Counted from the first letter of the stretch, positions 20,817 to 31,349 are shown. The stretch is DNA of 64,000 nt from Taudactylus pleione (GCA_031769625.1 JAUIMM010000566.1:3539001-3603000); one strand, 5' to 3'. Numbers and translations: made by a program. Notes: generated from the letters alone by a model not told the origin.

Positions 20817-23800
20817 CAAGTAAGAGGGGTGGGCTGCGCTTCAAATTATTATTTATATTATTATCATTAATTTATTTATATGGTGCCACAAGTGTTCCGC
20901 AGCGCCTTACAAAGTACATAGACAAATAAGTAACCATTGACTTACAATACAATACAATACAATACAGGACATGGATAAACATTGCTATATTAGCAACCTT
21001 TATGCCCGCATAAGCAGCCAAGTGTTAGTTGCCCTAGTGGGGAGTAAGAGATAAATTAAATTACAGTAGGGAGAAGCAAAAGAGGGTAGAGGGCCCTGCT
21101 CGAAAGAGCTAACATTATTTAAGGGAGGGGATGACAAACAGGAGTGACACAGATGGGGTAGGCGGGGAGAAAGGAAGATGTAGCAGCAAGTTAGGATGAG
21201 AGCTGGAAGGCTTTAATGAAATAGTGGGTCTTAAGAGCTCGTTTGAAAGATTGTAGAGAGGTTCAGAGTCTGATGGGGAGAGGGAGGGAGTTCCAAAGGT
21301 GAGGAGCAGCATGGGCAAAATCTTGGAGGCGGGAGTGGGAGGAAGTAATCAGTTGGCATGAGAGGAGGTGTGCATGAAAAGTGGCGTGTACTAAGTGATC
21401 AAAGAGGACGGACAGAAGAGTGAAGGGAGATGAGATCAGAGATGTAAATGGGAGAAGATTGGGTGAGGGCTTTGTAAGTGAGTGTGAGTGCCTTGAATTG
21501 GGTTCTGAAAGGGAAGGGGAGCCAGTGGAGGGCTTGTAGGAGAGGGGAGGCAGATGTAGAGTGTTTGGAGAGGAAGATGAGCCGAGCAGCAGCATTTACC
21601 ACAGACTGGAGAGGAGAGAGATGGGATTTGGGGAGGCCAGCTAGGAGAAGGTTACAGTAGTCCAATCTGGACATGACCAGTGAATGTACAAGGGTTTTGG
21701 TAGCATCCTGGGTGAGAAAGGGTCTGATCTAGGAAATATTCTTGAGATGGAAATGACAGGACTGCGAGAGGTTCAGAATGTGTGGCTTGAAGGAGAGGGA
21801 AGAGTCCAGGATGACTCCAAGACAACACACTTTGGGACTAGATGAGATAGTTATGCCATCTATTAATAAAGTAGTGGGACATGATGTTATGTGGGAGGGT
21901 GGGAAGACTACCAGCTCAGTCTTAGACATTAAGTTTGAGAAATCACTGGGACATCCAGGAAGAGATAGCAGAGAGACAGTTAGAGATACGAGTCAGTAGA
22001 GAGGGGGACAGATCAGGTGAGGAAAGGTAGATCTGAGTATCATCAGCATAGAGATGATAATGGAGGTCAAAAGAGCTGATGAGTTTACCTAGAGAATACG
22101 TATAGAGAGAGAATAGGAGAGGTCCAAGAACAGAACCTTGGGGAACACCTACTGTAAGAGGCTGTGGGGGGCAGGAATCGTCATGAGAGGAAACAGAGAA
22201 GGAACGTTCAGAGAGGTAGGAGGACAGCCAGGAGAGAGCAGTGTCACGTAGACCATGGGAGTAAAGAATATGCAGCAGTAGAGGGTGGTCCACAGTGTCA
22301 AAAGCAGCAGAGAGGTCAAGGAGAATGAGCAGGGAGTAGTGGCTCTTGGATTTTCCAGCAAGGAGGTCGTTGCAGACTTTTCTGAGGGCAGTTTCAGTGA
22401 AGTGGAGAGAATGGAAGCCAGACTGAAAAGGGTCAAGGAGGGAGTGGGAGGAAAGAAATGTGGTGAGGCGGTTATAAACAATACGCTCAAGGAGTTTGGA
22501 GGCAAAAGGGAGGAGAGAGATTGGTCAGTAGTTAGAGAGAATGTTAGGATCAAGGTTAGGTTTTTTAAGAATGGTGGAGACAAGGGCATGCTTGAATGCA
22601 GAAGGAACAGTGCAAGAAGAGAGGGAGAGATTAAGGAGGTGGGCAAGATGGGAGCAGGCAGAAGGAGAGAGGTAGCGGAGGAGGTGGGAGGGGATAGGTT
22701 CAAGGGGAAAGGTGGAGGGGGGGGAGGACTTGATAAGGGCCTTAACTTCCTCTCCAGTCACAGGGGAGAAGGATGTCAGAGTCGGTAAAATGGATGGGGA
22801 GGGGTGATCCAGGAAAGGAGGAGGTGGAGAGCTGGGGGACTGGTTGGATATGATGTCCTGATGTACAGAATCAAGTTTAGATGTGAAATATGTAGCAAAC
22901 TCAGTGACAGAGAGCAAGGAGGGGAGGGGAGAAGGGGGTGGGCAGAGGACGGAGTTGTAGGTGGAAAAGAGACGCTGGAGATATGAGGACTGGGAGGAGA
23001 TGAGATTCTTGAAATATGACTGTTTAGAGAGGGAAAGGGCAGCACTGTAGGATGACAGCATGAATTTGAAATGGAGAAAATCTGCCTGAGAGCGTGATCT
23101 TCTCCACTGTCGCTCGGCGGTTCTTGAACATTTTTGCAGGTATCTGGTGCATTTGGAATGCCAGGGTTGAGGTGTGGATTTGCGAGGGTGAGTAGTGATC
23201 GCCAGAGCAACAGAGTCAAGAGCAGAAGTAAGGGAGGCATTGTATAGGGAAGCAGCTTGTTCAGCGCAGGAAAAAGAGAGGATAGGGGAGAGAAGTGAGT
23301 CAAGTAGGGAAGAAAAGAAAGCAGTGTCGATAGCTTCAATGTTACGCTTAGTGATGGTGGCTCTGGGAGGTAGAGGAGGGGAAGGAGAGAGGGATAGGTT
23401 AATTGAGAGGAGGTGATGGTCAGAGAGGCGGAATGGGGAATTGGAGTAGGCAGAAATATCACAACGGTGAGTGAATACCAGATCAAGCAAATGCTCACTC
23501 GCATGGGAGGGTGAGGAGGTCCATTGGGAGAGTCCAAATGAGGAAGTGAGGGTGAGTAGTTTGGAGGCGGTAGATTCTGTGGGGATATCAATAGGAATAT
23601 TGAAGTCACCGAGGATAATAGAGGGAAGGTCTGAGGAGAGAAAGTAGAGGAGTGATGGGGTGAGGATAGGGGACTGGCGGGAAGTGGGCAGGTTCAGCAA
23701 CATGATATTAACAGGAGTACCAATGCCTGCAGGTAGAATATGAGGAAAAAGGGGTACACGTGCGCTCCTGCTGGGTGTGTGTGATACGATGGTGTGGGGG

Positions 23801-24871
23801 AATTGGCTGGGGAGGGGGGTCAAGGGGAATGTGGGGAGGGGAGATGGAGAGGAGAGGGGTTTGTGTATTGGGGCTAAATGGAGGCTATGTTAGTGGGTGT
23901 GTGGGTGAGGAAAAATGAGGCAGACAGTAAGTGTGGAATCTAACCTGTTTTATTTGGTAAGACACAGTGCTTCCCTATGTGGTTCCGTTATGGGGTGTGG
24001 GGATGAGCAGATGGCTCTGTGCGATCCTCGGTTGGGGAGTGGGTAGACCATTTGAGGGGGCTCCTATCCGAGCTGTCCTTACTCCTGCACATTCCCCTGC
24101 TGGACCTATGGTCACAGTCTTCCGGAACCGGGATGCATGGGGTGTTGTTCAAGTCCTGTAGCTTGTGCAGTTGGCGGCATCCCGCACTGTCTCTGGGACC
24201 TGTTTGACCTACCGGTAGGTGGAGTGATGTCTGTGGTGCTGTGCAGCGCAAGCTGTGGTCCCAGATGCTGGCCAGGTGTTGCGTTGCACCTTTGCGAGCC
24301 GGCGAGGTGCCTGGCAGATGGGCGCCCGTCGATGTCCTGCTGTGGGCTGTAGAGTGATGTGGAGAGCCGCGGTGTGGTGCTGCCCCATGGTCTCGTGGAG
24401 TCAGTCTACTGTGCTGTATGCACAGCCAGGGCGGGCAAGGGGGACCCAAGGTTTGCCGGGTTGTACAGTGCTGGATCCTCTGTGGCCTGGATTCGGTGTA
24501 GCAATAAATGGTTGATTAAAGTTCTTGTAGTGGTGGTGAGTGTGGGTGGCTTGATCTTCAACGCATTTCAGCCTCAGGGCCTTTTTCAAGGAGTCATTGA
24601 AAAAGGCCCCAAGGCCACCCTGGCAGTGCATATAGCACAGTAGGCTGACCCCACGGGACTGTGGTACAGCACCACACTGCAGCTCTCCACATCACTCTAC
24701 AGCCCACAGCAGGACATCAACGGGTGCCTGTCTGCCAGGCACCCCGCGGGCTTGTGGAGATGCAACACAACACCTGGCCAGCATCTGAGACCACAGCTTA
24801 CGCTGCATAGCACCACGGACATCTCTCCACCTACCGGTAGGTCAAATAAGTCCTAGAGACAGTGCAGGATA
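20817..24871 (-). mobile_element. L2-type LINE, minus strand, with 5' inversion
   Basis: It is flanked by a 10-bp target duplication, ccacactgta (20807-20816 and 24872-24881). On the minus strand the 3' end (about 20840-20920) reads ctttgtaaggcgctgcggaa, then cttgtggcaccatataaata and an ATT-type tail, typical of L2/CR1-group LINEs. The coding part (21399-23823) has endonuclease and RT pieces. The 5' region 24170-24420 is repeated in inverse orientation at 24640-24870 (shared ctaccggtaggt, gctggccaggtgttg, gacatc blocks). A 26-bp stretch (20817-20842) beyond the A/T tail is unexplained. Confidence 0.85.
21399..23823 (-). pseudogene. L2 LINE ORF2 remnant: endonuclease and reverse transcriptase
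   Basis: Frame 23823-22525 holds the endonuclease C-terminal half: IILGDFNIPID, the HLLDLVFT region, LSDHHLLSINL. A linker and the RT start follow (FPLEPIPSHLLRYL, LVSTILKKPNLD) up to a stop at 22525. Frame 22293-21943 holds [21 protein letters not shown] and YADD at 22039-22050. Frame 21674-21399 has the conserved C-terminal piece SRLDYCNLLLAGLP, VNAAARLIF, LHWLPF, which in my memory marks the L2 group. Stops and shifts between the three make it inactive. Confidence 0.85.
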
Positions 24872-24909
24872 CCACACTGTACTCCTGCTTTTCCTTCTCA
24901 GCAGCCCTG

Positions 24910-24933
24910 CTTATATAAGAGAGCCGTGATTGG
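24910..24933 (-). promoter_or_regulatory. Mirror CCAAT/TATA pair in right arm, pointing inward
   Basis: On the minus strand CCAAT (24933-24929) precedes TATATAAG (24917-24910), mirroring 12083-12106. The L2 insertion at 24871 lies just downstream of the presumed start. Promoter function is inferred. Confidence 0.5.
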
Positions 24934-24953
24934 CTGGCACTGTCATGTGCTTT

Positions 24954-25630
24954 TCAGTATATGTTATATCCATTTCAGCATATGTCATATCCATTTCAGC
25001 ATACGTCATATCCATTTCACTATATGTCATATCCATTTCACTATATGTCATATCCATTTCACTATATGTCATATTCATTTCACTATATGTCATATCCATT
25101 TTAGCATATGTCATATTCATTTTAGCATATGTCATATCCATTTTAGCATATGTCATATCCATTTCAGCATAGGTCATATCCATTTCAGCATAGGTCATAT
25201 CCATTTCAGCATAGGTCATATCCATTTCAGCATAAGTCATATCCATTTCAGTATAGGTCATATCCATTTCAGCATAGGTCATATCCATTTCAGCATACGT
25301 CATATCCATTTCAGCATACGTCATATCCATTTCAGCATACGTCATATGTCATATCCATTTCAGCATACGTCATATCCATTTCAGCATAAGTTATATCCAT
25401 TTCAGCATACGTCATATCCATTTCAGCATAAGTTATATCCATTTCAGCATAAGTCATATCCATTTCAGTATACATCATATCCATTTCAGCATAAGTCATA
25501 TCCAATTCAGCATAAGTCATATCCATTTCAGCATAAGTTATATCCATTTCAGCATAAGTCATATCCATTTCAGCATACGTCATATCCATTTCAGTATACA
25601 TCATATCCATTTTAGCATAAGTCATATCCA
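24954..25630 (-). repeat. 21-bp tandem array, right arm (about 32 units)
   Basis: The inverse of the left array: ttcagcatacgtcatatcca with variants cagcataggtcatatcc, cactatatgtcatatcc, cagcataagtcatatcc. It is longer than the left array and has different dominant variants. One unit near 25335-25345 has a short duplication (gtcatatgtcatatcc) that breaks the 21-bp phase. All long frames here (24911-25345, 25332-25721 minus; 24926-25615 plus) are artefacts. Confidence 0.97.
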
Positions 25631-25697
25631 GAAAGCAATAATTTAGGTATATGACATATCCAGAAAGCTGTAATTTTGACTTGAACAGCCCCTCATA

Positions 25698-26950
25698 GGC
25701 AAGTTTCGTTTCATACACCACCTTTCGTACCCGAAGGGTGGTTCTGTGAATGACGCTATTGCTGAGGGTCTCTGTCGGGTTCGTTACCAGTTGTTTGAAG
25801 TGCGCTAGCGGTGGTGCACTCGTTTGGATGCGGGGTGTTGATGTGTAAGTTGGACATTGAGTCGGCTTTTCGTTTGTTGCCGCTTCATCCGTCAGCTTTT
25901 CAGTTCATGGGTTTTCAGTGGGAGGATGATGGTTTTTACTTTGATAGATGCCTGCCCATTTACTTTGATAGATGGCTGTTCTATTTCATGCGCATACTTT
26001 GAGAAGTTTAGTTCTTTTTTGCACTGGTGTTTGGAGTCAGGATCTGGAGAAAGGGGTATCGCCCACTATTTGGATGATTTTTTGTTAGTAGGTCCGGAAG
26101 GGTCGGATAGGTGCGCTATGCTACTGCAAAGTGCGATTACTCTTTTTTCTAGTTATGGGATTCCATTGGCGTTGGATAAAACCGAGGGTCCTACTACTAC
26201 CTTATCTTATTTGGGTATTGAAATAGATACCCTGGGGGGATTCTGTAGACTGCCAGAAGAAAAAATTAGGCAGCTTCACGACAGTATTGTGCTGACGTTA
26301 TCGGTGGGTAAACTTACCTTAAGGCAGATGCAGTCGCTGTTAGGATTGTTTCATTTTGCGTGCAGGGTTATTCCCATGGGTCGGGTTTTTAGTGGGAAGC
26401 TCGAAGGTTGACGTCCAAGGCAAGGAGCCCTCATTTTTTGAGGTTGTCGGGAGAAATTAGGCGTGATTTGCTGTTATGGGACATCTTTTTAGGTGAATTT
26501 AATGGACTAAGGATTTGGCCGGAGCTAACGGTTTCCAATCGGGCGCTACAGCTTTTTACAGATGCAGCGGGGTCAAGGGGTTTTGAAGCCTTTTTGGGGG
26601 GCAGTTGGTGTGTTGGTATTTGGCCAGAGGAATGGGTGAGGGTAGGATTGACGAGGAATCTGCTATTGTTGGAGTTGTTTCCTATAATGGTGACAATGGA
26701 GCTGTGGGGGGATCGTCTACTAAATAAGTCGGTAGTTTTTTGGTGTGACAATTTGGGAGTAGTACAAGCTCTAAATAGGCAGCGGTCCACCTTTTTACCG
26801 GCCATTAGGGTCATTGCGCAGCTAATCTTGCACTGCTTGCAGCATAATATTAATTTCTGCGCCAGGCATGTAGCGCGGGTGGATAATAGCATAGCAGATG
26901 CGTTGTCCAGAGGAGAATGTGCGCAATTTAGGGCGCTTGCACCTCATGCT
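25698..26950 (+). pseudogene. Ngaro-like reverse transcriptase and RNase H
   Basis: The pol frame resumes directly after the fold-back element: GKFRFIHHLSYPKGGSVND (25698-25755), KLDIESAFRLLPLHP, FQFMGFQWEDDGFYFD, then after a shift GCSISCAYFEKFSSFL, HYLDDFLLVG (YLDD at 26067-26078), LSYLGIEIDT and LLGLFHFACRV. A frameshift near 26405 leads to RNase H: LFTDAAGSRGFEAFLG, ELFPIMVTMELWG, FWCDNLGVVQALN and DNSIADALSRGECAQF (to about 26930). A 14-nt duplication at 25959-25974 causes the first frameshift. It would copy element RNA to DNA. Confidence 0.85.
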
Positions 26951-26989
26951 GAACTTAATGGTGAGTTATGCCCTCCTTATGTATGGCAG

Positions 26990-27225
26990 GTGATTCATCC
27001 AGCCTGGAGGTGGTAGCTCATCAGTCCCAGGGCCCAGGGACTTACCGTGTATTGCTGGCTTCTTGGGAACCTTGGAGTCGGTTCCTTTTGGAGCAGGGCA
27101 CCAGAGGTAAGAGGATCTCTTTTTATCTGGCCCTTTGGGGTCGACCTTACGCACGTTTTATGAATGTGCGATGCAAGAGGTACATGGGGGTCCTTGGACC
27201 ACATGGGCTTTTGCATTAAGCACAT
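26990..27225 (+). pseudogene. N-terminal fragment of the Ngaro-like tyrosine recombinase
   Basis: Right after RNase H come SSLEVVAHQSQGPGTYRVLL and ASWEPWSRFL, the usual opening of a DIRS/Ngaro recombinase (S..TWR.Y...W..F). The frame then degrades (ALWGRPYARFMN), and the catalytic R, HxxR and Y motifs are absent before the SGNH ORF. Most of the recombinase is therefore deleted, if it ever lay here. Confidence 0.5.
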
Positions 27226-27229
27226 ACTG

Positions 27230-27521
27230 TCTCGGGGACTTGAGGATTAGCTACTCGCCCTAGGTGGGGGTCTTGAGGAATTTTTGTTTTATCACTGGTT
27301 TTAATCGTGGCTGTTGCCCACCGGTGGAAGTTTTGTGTTTTTGCCTCAGGTGAAGTTGGAAATCCCCTTTCGGCCCCATGTCCCTTTATTCCTTCTAGTG
27401 AAAGAGAATTTAAATAGGCCTAGCTAGCCAGTTGGTGGCAGGGTACTAATATAATACTGTTAAATAAAATTACATTTTGAAAATTTTATTAACCAATTTA
27501 AATCCCTTTTGTTTTCTCCAG
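27230..27521 (+). other. Degraded spacer with a splice-acceptor-like end
   Basis: AT-rich sequence without a frame. It ends in a pyrimidine tract, cccttttgttttctccag (AG at 27520-27521), immediately before the SGNH frame. A branch-point-like ttaac (27488-27492) lies upstream. This may be a real intron end used to express the SGNH ORF. Confidence 0.35.
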
Positions 27522-28059
27522 GACGTCATTTGGACGATAACTTTATCTGGGTTATCGGTCACTCCTATGTCTATTGGTTAGCCCGAACTGAAGTGCTTTT
27601 AGGTTCCTCTGAAATGCCTGAGTTACGGAACTTTAGGTGGATAGGGCAGAGGGGTTTGAGATGGCAGTGACTGGAGGATCTTCTCCTAACATCAGTCCTG
27701 AGGTACGGGTACCCCCGTTTCCTCATTATCCATGTAGGGGGTAACGATCTAACTTTGAGGACGTGCTTGGACTTGCGTATGTCCATGTGTGAGGACATGC
27801 TTCGTATGATGGCACGCTGGCCATTCTGTCATTTCTTATGGTCAGAGGTTAGTTTGGAGAGGTCGAGTTGTCAAGGAGGCGTATCAACTCTGTTGTGGGG
27901 AGGGCTGTTGTGGCACATGGTGGCTCTGTTGTTGCCCATCGGGGTATTTATATCCATGACAGGCAACTGTTTGGGAGTGACGGTATCCACCTTTCCCGGG
28001 GTTGGTACAAGATATTTGTTACAGATATGGTGTTAGCCCTTAGATCTCTGGATGTTTAG
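27522..28059 (+). pseudogene. SGNH-hydrolase ORF of the Ngaro-like element
   Basis: Block I is FIWVIGHSYVYWLAR (27540-27585), with GHS in place of the usual GDS around the nucleophile serine. Block III is FLIIHVGGNDL (about 27720-27750; the GxND asparagine). LWSEV follows at 27836-27850. Block V is DGIHLSRGWYKIF (27978-28016), with the Asp and His of the triad. A TGA stop at 27668-27670 and a frameshift near 27860 break it; the last part is in frame 27868-28059. SGNH esterase-like ORFs are known in Ngaro elements of fish and frogs; the substrate is unknown. Confidence 0.75.
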
Positions 28060-28680
28060 GTAGTCTAATTTTGTTGGTTTAGGTTTTTTAAGGTTTTCTT
28101 TTGAGGTTTCTGTAGTATGGTGGTGGCTAGAGGCAAGGGCCCTAGTATTGGCCTGGTTTTCATGAACGGCCTGGTTAAGGTAGTGGAGTTATTATTTTAT
28201 TATTATTATTATTATTTGGATTATTAGGGAGTATTGGTAGGTTTCCCTGGGGGGTCACCCACGCGGCCCGTTTGTCATAGGTTTAGATAGGGCGTGCACT
28301 GGATGACCACCGATCCAGGTGGATCCGGCCCTTCACGGCTGCGTGGGTGACTCCTCAAGTTGTTAGTTAAATAATTTTCCCGTAGGGTGGGGCAGGAGGT
28401 CCCTGGTATCCCTGCGAGTCGTTTGGGGGCAGTTGGTCCCACTGGGGTAGGTCAGAGTGGGTTTTGGCCTATCCTCTTCCCCTTTTGATTTGAAAAGGTT
28501 TATTATGCTGCAGGCCATTCTTGAATCCCCGCCACCATTTCATTTTTATTATTATGTAGATTTGACTAGTTAAGTTAGGAAGGGTCATTAAATAGGCTTT
28601 ATTTACAAGACATAATAAAAGACTGACCAGTTTTCCCCGGCAAATCTGGTGTCCGTGTTTTTATTTAGTTAGATTAAGTT
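28060..28680 (+). other. 3' untranslated region of the Ngaro-like element
   Basis: It contains a TTA/ATT microsatellite (28192-28220) and an inverted pair gtcacccacgcggcc / cacggctgcgtgggtgac (28254-28351). An AATAAA signal at 28614-28619 lies in a T/A-rich end. The paired sequence may be part of the terminal recombination repeats, but I could not show a matching copy on the 5' side. Confidence 0.45.
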
Positions 28681-28878
28681 AGCTTTGTGTTTGGCTGAGT
28701 GTGTGGGGTGATCTGACGATAGAGAGTTTAAAGCTGTGACCTCATTTATGACAAAATTTGTTGGCTGATTCACAATTTCAGGTTTATTGTTAAGAGGGTC
28801 TGTTCAGAAACTCTTTCTGATGTCTTCAAAGCCTCCATTATAGGCGACCTACATACCTTTGTTGATGTTCTGTCAGGG

Positions 28879-29088
28879 CATACCTACCAACTGTCCTGAC
28901 TTCTGTGGCAGGGTCCCGATTTGAGGCAGGTTCCTCCAGTGCAATTCATCTGTATTTTTTTGGTTTGGATGGTTGGGGGTAGCCTAGCATTTTGTTGCCA
29001 TTGTGATGTGGACACGCCCATAATGTAATGCTCCTTCCAGAGGAGGTGTGGCCATGGTAAAACTTGAGTTTTAATTGTTGGGATGTAT
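28879..29088. mobile_element. MITE remnant of the catacctcccaac family
   Basis: It starts catacctaccaactgtcctg and ends gttgggatgtatg, matching the ends of the element at 12630-19696. The flanks do not show a clear duplication, so it is probably old. Confidence 0.6.
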
Positions 29089-29200
29089 GTAAAGGTGTAG
29101 CTGTCTTTGAACACTGAGGGGTGAATTCAGGTAGACGTTATCTTGCATGTTCTGGCAAGATGTACAGGAGATGTGCAGTGTGCACAAAGTCCATACATAG

Positions 29201-29616
29201 GACCCGATTCAGAGATGGATCCAAACGCGATATTTCCGCAGTTGAGTGTGTTTGACAGTCAGGGAGCATTTGGGGAAAGTAACGGGGGAGTGACGGCTCA
29301 AACGCAGGCGTGTTGTGACCATTTTGGGGACATGTTGCAGACTACGATTGCGATCCATACGCAGAAAAAATGGGTGTAGCTTCTCAGTTCCTGCGGCCAT
29401 TCTGAGTAGCCATAGGGGTTACTCAGAGCTTTGATAATCGCCTGCTCTGCGTCCAATGCTGTGTCTATGTATGCAATTGCTTGTATTTGCGAAGTCGCCA
29501 GTCGGAGTCTCAACACAGATCCTGTTGGCTGCGACATTTGCATATCTTCGCACGGCCGCTGCGTGCAAATTCGCAGCAGTGGCATCAGCATTAGCCTCCA
29601 TCTCTGAATCAGGCAC
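29201..29616. mobile_element. Palindromic MITE, cctgattcagag family
   Basis: The ends cccgattcagagatggat and tccatctctgaatcaggc pair as inverted repeats. The interior arms also pair loosely (ctgcgacatttgc, gtgcaaattcgcag). The same terminal word is at 33560, 36035, 54896 and 63575. Minus-strand frames across it are chance. Confidence 0.75.
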
Positions 29617-30726
29617 GCAGGCTTGTAACATGCATGTTCCTGCACCCTCCTATGGAGCTGCGAGGTAGAATGTACAATGTAGGGGTGGTATAGACTGGCA
29701 TTCCCAGTGTACAAACGTCATGATGGCACCAGGATGCACATACAGTATGCTCTCTGTATACACCGTACAATTGCATTTTCTGAATAACCAAACCTGTAAT
29801 ATAATCTATAGCAGAACATTTTCAGTCTGACATGTGGATCAAATAAGCATTATAGGTGGTTCTTGTCTTTGTTAAACACATGTAATAATGCCATAGAGGT
29901 AAAGGGCCACTAATAGTGTGAATGAGGGTGTGCTCAGGCTGCGTAATCTGCTCCCGGCAGCACACAGTGGGCAATGGATGTTAGACTTTACATGTTTCTC
30001 TATGATGCCATGAGATGAAATCCTAGGAGTTCAATTTGCATAGGAATAGGGTCCCTCACCCTTTATAGATGACATTTCCGATGCTTTATGGGGCCATTCT
30101 TAAAAATGCATGTCCCCTTTCGTAAAGATATTCAGGATAGAGCGATCCGCATTCTCGCTGCAATAGGGCCATGAATCTGGCGTTCAGTGACAGATTTATA
30201 GGACAATCTTCTAACTAGTGCACTAAATGCATATTCTAGCAGCACACAGAGATTCATGGTTTCCCACTCCCTTTAAAACCTAAAACAGTATTTATTTTTG
30301 TCCATGGTAAGTTTAATTTTTTTTTAACCCTTTTAAATCAAGGGTTGTCTTCAGATCTTTTGAGATTCAATATTATACTATACTATACTCGATTTAGCTT
30401 TATGTATGGCTTATACAGTTTTAATCATGACATTGACAGGAATCCTTTTATAATGTAGCAGTTTAGTGCATTTAAAGCTTTGTAATACATTACTTTGGAC
30501 TGAGCTTACAAAGGCACCTCCTTACCCCGTTATCTAGCTTGAACAATCTCTTTCCACAAACTGATGTCTTTCTTCTGCACTTGTTTCTATAAACACACTA
30601 TTGGTTGACATTAATGCGGTTATACTTAGCTACTGAAATAAAACACATGACAGGATTTAGCTGAAAATTTGGCCAAAGCTTACTTGTTAGTATGGTGGTG
30701 GACAACAAGAGCAGACAACATATAAC
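29617..30726. other. No gene or clear repeat seen
   Basis: Mixed, moderately AT-rich sequence with a short TACTA-type run near 30372-30388 and a poly-T at 30317-30326. Confidence 0.5.
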
Positions 30727-30948
30727 CAGAAATGAGGGGTCTGGATTACCTTGAATCCGGACCACTCCGAAATTGTTAATCAGTGCTGCATACGAGTCCT
30801 GGCTCGGGATTTCCCGCTAGGCTCGGATGTTAGAAAGAGGCGAAGCCTCATCCTCCCGGTGTCGGATTCTTGCGGGTTTTAGATTCCATATAAGGAGCCG
30901 CGGCTGGCACTCGGCACCATTTCACTTCAGTCCAGTCTCGCTTCTGCA

Positions 30949-31312
30949 CAGGCTTGCCTAACCTCCCGATTTGGTCGGGAGCCTCCCGAATGTCGGGTGC
31001 CGCTCCGACCCCCCGGAAAGGCAGGCAAGACTCCGGCTGCAGCCTGCCCCCCCCCCCCCGACTACTTCTAGAAACCCCCGCAGCGGGGGTCCTGATGACG
31101 CGATTCGTGCTGAATCACGTCATCGTGGCTCCATCCCCTGCTTCACAATGCCTTTCCGGCATTGTGAAGAGGGGGCGGGGCTGCGATGACGCGATTGTGC
31201 GGTCACTGACCCTGCCCCAAAACAGGTGTCATAGCCCGGCCACGCCCCCCCTTACTGTATGCTGACATTCAGCTCCCTCCCGGAAGGAGGGAGCTGAATG
31301 TCGGCAAGTATG
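30949..31312. mobile_element. GC-rich hAT-type MITE with perfect 8-bp TSD
   Basis: It starts caggcttgcctaacctcccg and ends gtcggcaagtatg. The word cttctgca stands on both sides (30941-30948 and 31313-31320). Inner hairpins pair: cagctccctcccggaagg with its complement at 31269-31300, and gcattgtgaag / cttcacaatgc. The sister copy is 59969-60350. Confidence 0.93.
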
Positions 31313-31349
31313 CTTCTGCATGTTGCGCTCTGCTCTGCGGTGCCCAAGT

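Larger units (their letters stand above)
11453..25696. mobile_element. Giant fold-back (inverted-arm) element, later invaded in both arms and loop
   Basis: The outer ends are inverse copies: left atgagggg(c)cgttcaagtc, right gacttgaacagcccctcat. Both run on through attacagctttctggatatg and taaattattgctttctgg into 21-bp tandem repeats, a CCAAT/TATA segment, and about 500 bp of matching sequence (12107-12629 against 20336-20816). The innermost arms (19697-19815 against 20221-20335) close on a tiny loop. Target duplication: gggcaagt (11445-11452) against aggcaagt (25697-25704), that is 7 exact or 8 with one change. Without later insertions the element would be only about 2.7-2.9 kb, almost all arm. 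No transposase is visible. Arm-with-tandem-repeat architecture and 7-8 bp TSD recall Foldback/Galileo (P superfamily) or Mutator-like elements; the superfamily is undecided. Confidence 0.85.
9200..28680 (+). mobile_element. Ngaro-like tyrosine-recombinase retrotransposon, split by a 14.2-kb insertion
   Basis: In order on the plus strand: a gag-like protein with a CCCH/CCHC-type finger (9335-11407), the start of pol (about 11380-11452), then after the insertion RT and RNase H (25698-26950), the N-terminal start of a recombinase (about 26990-27220), and an SGNH hydrolase ORF (27522-28059). The 3' tail has an AATAAA at 28614-28619. RT with YLDD, RNase H ending in IADALSR and a downstream SGNH ORF fit Ngaro elements of fish and amphibians better than DIRS. 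The terminal split direct repeats were not found, so both boundaries are approximate. Confidence 0.7.

Noticed and set aside
22285..22788. Plus-strand frame of 167 codons within the L2 element
   Set aside because: It is the antisense shadow of the LINE endonuclease/RT region; the minus-strand frames carry recognisable motifs.
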